Positions 59,104 to 64,000 of a stretch of 64,000 nucleotides of DNA are shown piece by piece (position 1 is the stretch's first letter; each line of letters starts with the position of its first letter). Below the pieces are notes generated by a model, which was not told the origin of the DNA, searched no databases, and worked only from the letters and a program-made list of their open reading frames with translations. The stretch is from Microbispora sp. ZYX-F-249. GTDB lineage: Bacteria; Actinomycetota; Actinomycetes; Streptosporangiales; Streptosporangiaceae. The DNA is taken from NCBI RefSeq assembly GCF_039649665.1, contig NZ_JBDJAW010000002.1:1-64000 (forward strand), read 5' to 3'. The position numbers and the translations under genes are program-made.

Positions 59104-60113
59104 AACCGCACCGCCCCGCCCTCTTCGTCCCAGGTGGTGAGCGGGAGCAACCCACGCGGCGTCCACTCGGCCGCGACCGTGACCGGCCGCCCGCCGGAGA
59201 CGGCCAGCAGCCGCCACGGGACGCCCGCGGACGGATGCAGCGGCAGCGCGTTCCCCTCCTCGTCGGCGAGGCCGTCCAGGCAGGGGACGACACCGGCGAG
59301 CACCAGCGGCCACGAATCGGCCCAGGGGTCGGACGTGAGGACCTCCGCGATCAGCGCGGGCACCCGGGAGACCGTCGTCCCCGGTGGCGGTCCCGCGTCG
59401 GCGAGGCCGTACCGCTCGGCCACGAGGGCCCGCAGCGGTGACGCCCCCGGGTAGAACGCCAGATCGGCGTCGATCGTCGTGCCCGGGGCGAGTGACGCGT
59501 CCGGCGGCTGTCCGGCCGGCGTGAACGACAGCACCATCGCGGCGCGGCCCGTGGCGCGCCCCGCGAGCCACACGCGCCGGGCGAGCAGCCGCTCCTGCTC
59601 CTCGTCACGGCTGCCGACGACGTCCCAGTGGTCCCGCACGGCCGCGGTGGCCAGGACGGACTCCCGGGTGACGGGGAAGCCGACCCGCGCCCGCACGGTC
59701 TGCCGCAGCGGCTCGGGCAGCGCGGCCGCGCGGCGGTGGGCGACCGCGAGCAGATGGAGCAGCGCGTACTCCCCGAGGAGAAGGCCCGGCCAGTCCTCCG
59801 CGTGCAGCACCCGTGAGAGCCGGGCGACGGTCCCCGCGACGCCGGGCGCCTGCGCGTCGACAAGCCGCCTGGCGAGGTCGTCCCAGTCCGCGGGGCCCGT
59901 CTGGCGGGCCTGCGCGATCCCCTGCGCGACCTGGTCGGCCAGCCACCGCTCCAGCTCCGACAGGCCCGCCGCGACCCTGCCCTCGCGCTGCTCGGCCTGC
60001 GCCCGCCTGGCCGCCGCCCGGCCACCGGCGTCGGCGCCGGGGACGGCACGGTCGCGGCCCGGCTCGGCGTCACCCGTGCCCCGGGTCGCGACCTGGCCCC
60101 ACCGTTTCGTCAC
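59100..60113 (-). CDS. SWIM-family protein lacking the SWIM zinc finger
   Basis: A 337-aa protein equivalent to the C-terminal three quarters of actinobacterial SWIM zinc-finger proteins of MoxR-VWA clusters: EGRVAAGLSELERWLADQVA, LARRLVDAQAPGVAGTVARL, EYALLHLLAVAHRRAAALPE, and the end PVTVAAEWTPRGLLPLTTWD. The usual N-terminal ~110 residues with CxCx(n)CxH (CSCPSRKFPCKH type) are missing, and the DNA upstream to 60275 encodes no such motif in any frame. GTG 60113 is the likely start. It is the first gene of the operon. Confidence 0.85.
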   Translation of the reverse strand: MTKRWGQVATRGTGDAEPGRDRAVPGADAGGRAAARRAQAEQREGRVAAGLSELERWLADQVAQGIAQARQTGPADWDDLARRLVDAQAPGVAGTVARLSRVLHAEDWPGLLLGEYALLHLLAVAHRRAAALPEPLRQTVRARVGFPVTRESVLATAAVRDHWDVVGSRDEEQERLLARRVWLAGRATGRAAMVLSFTPAGQPPDASLAPGTTIDADLAFYPGASPLRALVAERYGLADAGPPPGTTVSRVPALIAEVLTSDPWADSWPLVLAGVVPCLDGLADEEGNALPLHPSAGVPWRLLAVSGGRPVTVAAEWTPRGLLPLTTWDEEGGAVRL

Positions 60114-60206
60114 CCGCCGCACAGTAGCCACGCGCTCCGACAAAAACGCGCCCCGGCGCAACGCGCCGGCGAAGCGCGTTCGGCGGCACCGGGATCGGCG
60201 GCGCTA

Positions 60207-60236
60207 CGGCCGGAGACGCGGCGGCCGGAGACGCGG
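60207..60236. repeat. two tandem 15-bp units in the divergent spacer
   Basis: CGGCCGGAGACGCGG occurs twice in tandem (60207-60221, 60222-60236). It lies between the SWIM-family operon and the DinB-like gene, so it could be a regulatory direct repeat. Confidence 0.75.
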
Positions 60237-60275
60237 CGGGCGGAGTTGTCGGCGGCGTATGGCAGGGTCGCGGCC

Positions 60276-60821
60276 ATGAGCGAGATCCCCGAGGCGAACT
60301 ACTCGAAGACCTGGGACGACGATGTGCGGCCGGTCCTTCCCCTCGTCGGCGACGAGCGGGAGATCCTGACGGCTTTCCTGGACTGGCACCGGGCGACGTT
60401 CGCGCTCAAGTGCTCGGGCATCCCGAAGGAGCGTCTGTCGGAGAAGGGGGTGCCGCCGTCGGGGCTCAGCCTTCACGGGATCATCCGGCACCTCGGGGGC
60501 GTCGAGCGGTGGTGGTTCCGCATCCAGTTCGCCGGTGAGGACGTCCCCCTCCTCTACTACTCGGACGACGACCCCGACCAGGACTTCGGGGATCTGGACG
60601 GGGACGTCGACGAGGCGTTCGCCGTGTGGCGGGCGGAGTGCGAGCGCTCCCGCGAGATCGTGGCCGCCGCCCGCTCGCTGGACCAGACCGGCGTGCACCG
60701 CGCCACCGGGCGGCCCGTCTCGCTGCGCCGGATCCTGGTCGCCATGATCGCCGAGTACGCGCGCCACAACGGGCACGCCGACCTGCTCCGCGAGCGCATC
60801 GACGGCGCCACCGGCCAGTGA
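60276..60821 (+). CDS. DinB-like (DUF664) protein
   Basis: A 181-aa four-helix protein: DEREILTAFLDWHRATFALK, SLHGIIRHLGGVERWWFRIQ (His ligand) and IAEYARHNGHADLLRERIDG (His-x3-His). The three His are in the positions that bind a metal in DinB/YfiT proteins, which use mycothiol or bacillithiol in actinobacteria and firmicutes. I chose ATG 60276 rather than the upstream in-frame GTG or ATG at 60246. It is divergent from the SWIM-family gene. The substrate is unknown. Confidence 0.92.
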   Translation: MSEIPEANYSKTWDDDVRPVLPLVGDEREILTAFLDWHRATFALKCSGIPKERLSEKGVPPSGLSLHGIIRHLGGVERWWFRIQFAGEDVPLLYYSDDDPDQDFGDLDGDVDEAFAVWRAECERSREIVAAARSLDQTGVHRATGRPVSLRRILVAMIAEYARHNGHADLLRERIDGATGQ

Positions 60822-60827
60822 GGGCAC

Positions 60828-60853
60828 GAGCCGGCCGGACCCCGGCCCGGCTC
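60828..60853 (+). terminator. possible hairpin after the DinB-like gene
   Basis: GAGCCGG (60828-60834) can pair with CCGGCTC (60847-60853), with inner CCGG pairs in the 12-base loop. Moderate strength only. Confidence 0.35.
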
Positions 60854-61020
60854 CCCCTGCGTGCGTGACGACGGCACGCGACCGCTGTGCCCGAGCCCGT
60901 CCGACTCGGACGGTACGACCGGTTCTCGCCCTCGATGGAGCGGGAGCCCGCCCGGTGTGACGGAGGAGCACTGATACCGCGGTCGTGGTTCTGTCGGGGC
61001 TGCGTGCCATACTCGCCTGC

Positions 61021-64000
61021 GTGGTTGCACGCACGCCGCGAAAGGTGCTGATCGGGCGTTCTGCCGAGCTCGACCAGCTGGCGGGCGTGCTCGGCGCCGC
61101 CGCGGCCGGGCTCGCGGGGGTTGCCCTGGTGGGCGGCGACGCGGGGATCGGCAAGACCCGGATCGTCACCGAGCTGTGCGACCTCGCGCAGCGGCAGGGG
61201 TTCGTGACGCTCGTCGGCCAGTGCGCCGAGCTCGGCGACGCCCTGCCGTACCTGCCGCTCGCGGACGCCCTGCGCGGCGCCGCGGCCGATCCCGGCGGGC
61301 CGGTCGCCCCGGCCGTCGCGGCCCGTCCCGCGCTGCGGCGGCTGCTGCCCGGCGACGAGGCGGGACCGGCGGAATCCACCACCGGCGGGCTCGCCCAGCA
61401 GCGCCTGTTCGGATCGGTGCTCGACATGCTGTCGGAGGTGGCCGGGCGGCAGCCGGTCCTGTTCGTGTTCGAGGACCTGCACTGGGCCGATCGCTCGACC
61501 CGTGACCTGCTGGTCTTCCTCACCCGCATGCTGCAGCGCGAGCGGGTCTGCCTCGTCGGCACCTACCGCACGGACGACCTGCACCGGCGTCACCCGCTGC
61601 GCCCTGTCCTGGCCGAGCTGCGCCGGCTGCCGCTGGTCACCTCCGTCGAGCTGCCGCCGCTGGGCGACGACGAGATGGCGGAGTATCTCGCCGTCCTCGA
61701 CCGGTACGGCGAGGCCGCCCCGGAACCGATCGCGCGACACGGCCTGACGACCGTGATCGAGCGCGCCGGGGGCAACCCGTTCTTCGCGGAGGAACTGCTG
61801 GCGGCGGGCGCGGAGCGGGCCCGGCTGCCCGGGACGCTCGCCGACCTGCTGCTGGCCCGGGTGGAGACCCTGTCGGACACCGCCCGCCAGGTGCTGCGCG
61901 TCGCCGCGGTGGCCGGCCGCCGCGTCGGCCACGACCTGCTGCGCGACGCGACCGGGCTGGACGACCTGCCGCTTGAGGAGGCGCTGCGCGAGATCGTCTC
62001 GCGGCGGCTGCTCACGGCGGGCAGCGACGGGTACGCGTTCCGGCACGCGCTCCTGCAGGAGGCCGTCTACGACGACCTGCTGCCGGGCGAGCGGACCCGG
62101 CTGCACACCACCTTCGCCGCGCTGCTCGCCGGACGCGGCGGTTCCCCGGCCGAGCTGGCCCATCACCATCTCGCCGGGCACGACCTGCCGGGCGCGCTGC
62201 GGGCGTCGGTGGAGGCCGGCCGGCTGGCCGCCGGGCTCGGCGCGCCGGCGGAGGCGCACCGGCACTTCGAACGGGCGCTGGAGGTCTGGGAGCAGGTACC
62301 GGAGGCCGAACGGCTGGCCGGGCAGAGCCGGACGGAGATCGCGCTGGCCAGCGCCGCGGCGGCGGCCGCGGGCGGCGACTACCACCGGGCGGCGGAGCAG
62401 TTGCGGCGGCTGCGGCGCGAGGCGAGCGACCCGGTCCTGATCGCCGAGACCGGCGAGCGGCTGTCCTACTGTCTGGCGGACGCGGGCGGTGACGAGGCCG
62501 AGGCGATCACCGTGGCCCGGGAGGCCGTGGACAACGCGCCGCACAGCCCGCTGCTGGCCAGGGCCCTGGCCACCTACGCCCGTGCCCTGTTCCGGGAGTA
62601 CCGCTACGACGAGGCGGCCGCCACGGCGTCCAGGGCGCTGGAAGTGGCCCAGGCGACCGGCGCACGCGACGCGGAGGCCAGTGCCCTCGTCACGCTCGCC
62701 CTGATCGAGGAGGAGTCGGCGAGCGGCGTCGAGCGCGCCGTCGACCTGCTCACCCGCGCCACCCGCCGGCCGTCGGGCGACCTGTCCATCGACCTGCGGG
62801 CGCACTTCAACCTCGCCCGCATCCATTACGAGAACGGCGCCCTCGCGGTGGCCGCCCGCATCACCGAGGACGGCGGACGGCTGGCCGGGGAGACCGGGCT
62901 CACCTGGAGCACGTACGGCACCGACCTGCGTTTCCTGCACTACCTCGTGCACTACGCCGACGGCGACTGGGACACGGCCGAACGGCTGGCCGGAGGCTTC
63001 GGCGTCCGGGTCGGCACCCTGGCGGAGGCCCGGTTGTCGTCGTTCGCCCTCTTCGTCGAGGTGGGCCGGGGACGCCCGGGCGCCGACGAGAGGCTGCGGT
63101 GGCTGGCCCGGTTCTGGTCCGACGAGCTGGTCGGCTACATGGCGCGCGGCATGGCGGCCGAGCAGGCCCTGTGGCGCGGCGACCCCCAGTCCGCGCTCGA
63201 CCACGCCGAGGCTGTCATCGCCACGCTCGAGCCGTTCGATCCCGGGGTGATCCGGATCGCGGCCACCGGCCTGTGGGCGCTGGCCGACCTCGGCCGGACC
63301 GGCGAGCCCTGCGACGACCTGCTGCGCCGGGCGCGGTGGGCGGCGGAGAACGGGCCGAACGGCCCGCGCGCCCGGCTGGGACCGGAAGGCGGCGCCTGGC
63401 TGGCCCGGGCGGAGGCCGAGTGGCACCGGGCCCACGGCACGGGCGGCCCGGAGGTCTGGCGGCGCGCCACCGACGCCTTCGGCTTCGGCTTCGTGTACGA
63501 GGAGGCGCGGTCGCGGTGGCGGCTGGCCGAGAGCCTGCTGCGCGCGGGCGACCGCGCGGCGGCCCGCGCCGAGTGGGAGCACGCGGTGCGCGTCGCCGCC
63601 GCGCTCGGAGCCCGGCCCTTCCTGGAGACGCTCAGGTCGGTCGGCACGCGAGCGGGCTTCCCGGACCCGTCCGCCCCCGTCACGACGGCCCTCACGACGG
63701 CCGGCACAACGGCCGCCACGGCGGACGGCCCGGCCACCGGGACGCCGGGCGTCCTCACCGCGGACGACGGGACCCCCGCGCCGGTCGCCACCACGGGCTC
63801 CGGACCCGGACGGCTGGCCGCGCTCACCGCGCGCGAGCGTGAGGTGCTGGCCCACGTCGCGGACGGCCTGGCCAACCGGGAGATCGGCGAGCGGCTTTTC
63901 ATCTCCCAGAAGACGGTCAGCGTGCACGTCTCCAACATCCTGGCCAAGCTCGGCGTGACCAGCCGCACCCAGGCCGCGGCGGTCGCCCTGCAGGAGGGCC
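61021..64000 (+). CDS. LuxR-family (LAL-type) ATP-binding regulator, 3' end outside the window
   Basis: At least 993 residues. The N-terminal AAA/NB domain has [20 protein letters not shown] (Walker A, about residues 36-46) and [20 protein letters not shown] (Walker B). A long TPR-like helical region follows. The C-terminal LuxR HTH is [20 protein letters not shown] then [20 protein letters not shown] (about residues 933-985). It is still open at 64000. A low-complexity Thr/Ala stretch ([16 protein letters not shown]) separates TPR and HTH. LAL regulators activate secondary-metabolite or sugar genes; the target is not visible. GTG 61021 lies seven bases after CATACT, so a leaderless start is possible. 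Confidence 0.94.
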   Translation, partial: MVARTPRKVLIGRSAELDQLAGVLGAAAAGLAGVALVGGDAGIGKTRIVTELCDLAQRQGFVTLVGQCAELGDALPYLPLADALRGAAADPGGPVAPAVAARPALRRLLPGDEAGPAESTTGGLAQQRLFGSVLDMLSEVAGRQPVLFVFEDLHWADRSTRDLLVFLTRMLQRERVCLVGTYRTDDLHRRHPLRPVLAELRRLPLVTSVELPPLGDDEMAEYLAVLDRYGEAAPEPIARHGLTTVIERAGGNPFFAEELLAAGAERARLPGTLADLLLARVETLSDTARQVLRVAAVAGRRVGHDLLRDATGLDDLPLEEALREIVSRRLLTAGSDGYAFRHALLQEAVYDDLLPGERTRLHTTFAALLAGRGGSPAELAHHHLAGHDLPGALRASVEAGRLAAGLGAPAEAHRHFERALEVWEQVPEAERLAGQSRTEIALASAAAAAAGGDYHRAAEQLRRLRREASDPVLIAETGERLSYCLADAGGDEAEAITVAREAVDNAPHSPLLARALATYARALFREYRYDEAAATASRALEVAQATGARDAEASALVTLALIEEESASGVERAVDLLTRATRRPSGDLSIDLRAHFNLARIHYENGALAVAARITEDGGRLAGETGLTWSTYGTDLRFLHYLVHYADGDWDTAERLAGGFGVRVGTLAEARLSSFALFVEVGRGRPGADERLRWLARFWSDELVGYMARGMAAEQALWRGDPQSALDHAEAVIATLEPFDPGVIRIAATGLWALADLGRTGEPCDDLLRRARWAAENGPNGPRARLGPEGGAWLARAEAEWHRAHGTGGPEVWRRATDAFGFGFVYEEARSRWRLAESLLRAGDRAAARAEWEHAVRVAAALGARPFLETLRSVGTRAGFPDPSAPVTTALTTAGTTAATADGPATGTPGVLTADDGTPAPVATTGSGPGRLAALTAREREVLAHVADGLANREIGERLFISQKTVSVHVSNILAKLGVTSRTQAAAVALQEG

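Noticed and set aside
1-64000. tRNA, rRNA or riboswitch elements
   Set aside because: No cloverleaf with a TTCGANTCC-type arm, rRNA core sequence or recognisable riboswitch core was seen when reading both strands. A covariance-model scan would be needed to exclude short RNAs.

Overview
This is a chromosomal window from a GC-rich actinomycete, most likely a member of the Streptosporangiales. The evidence is the very high GC, frequent GTG starts, many 4-base ATGA/GTGA overlaps, an Scr1-type XRE regulator with its small partner ORF, psuG-psuK, an LCP protein, and a MoxR/VWA/DUF5682/DUF5691 cluster. No rRNA, tRNA, CRISPR array, prophage or intact insertion sequence was seen.

Layout. 0-3 kb: a secreted unknown, then the Scr1-type regulator and its partner. 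12.8-2.6 kb, all on the minus strand: an FAD oxidoreductase, an OmpR-type two-component system, a membrane-anchored solute-binding protein coupled to a membrane protein, a GT2-GtrA plus GT39 polyprenyl-sugar pair, and a ferritin-like protein. The GT pair is preceded by an unusual tandem repeat of coupled micro-ORFs. 13-17 kb: psuG-psuK, then a long Pro-rich regulator-like protein. 17-22.8 kb: a patchy region with a GNAT gene, an orphan 83-aa gene between two copies of a ~108-bp direct repeat, a LysR/NTF2-like divergent pair, a WYL/RidA divergent pair around a perfect dyad, secreted unknowns, and a remnant of a histidine-phosphatase-like gene.

22.8-31.6 kb: a leucine/branched-chain catabolic block (methylcrotonyl-CoA carboxylase beta and alpha, HMG-CoA lyase, acyl-CoA dehydrogenase, divergent TetR), followed by a repeat-bounded spacer and a fused E1 alpha-beta 2-oxoacid dehydrogenase. 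31.7-42.2 kb: a secreted protein with three Ig-like repeats, a receptor-type Ser/Thr kinase, CorA, GNAT, an M50-like protease, a MerR operon, a 3' remnant of a PLP dehydratase, a GntR regulator and a hydroxyacid-oxoacid transhydrogenase-like enzyme. 42.2-50.1 kb: sbcC and sbcD joined by a coupled micro-ORF, a membrane alpha/beta hydrolase and an LCP protein.

50.1-60.1 kb: one long minus-strand operon encoding a SWIM-family protein that lacks its SWIM finger, DUF5691, a MoxR-type AAA+ ATPase, DUF5682, a VWA protein and an MFS transporter, with an enolase-superfamily protein lacking its catalytic lysines at the end. 60.2-64 kb: a DinB-like protein and a large LuxR (LAL-type) regulator that runs off the edge.

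Most notable: the 80-bp tandem repeat in which every unit carries its own RBS, start and coupled stop; the 287-bp spacer bounded by inverted TGATCTTG motifs that contain the stop codons of both converging genes; the orphan gene inside a LysR-end-derived direct repeat; and the MoxR-VWA-DUF5682 operon with an altered SWIM member.
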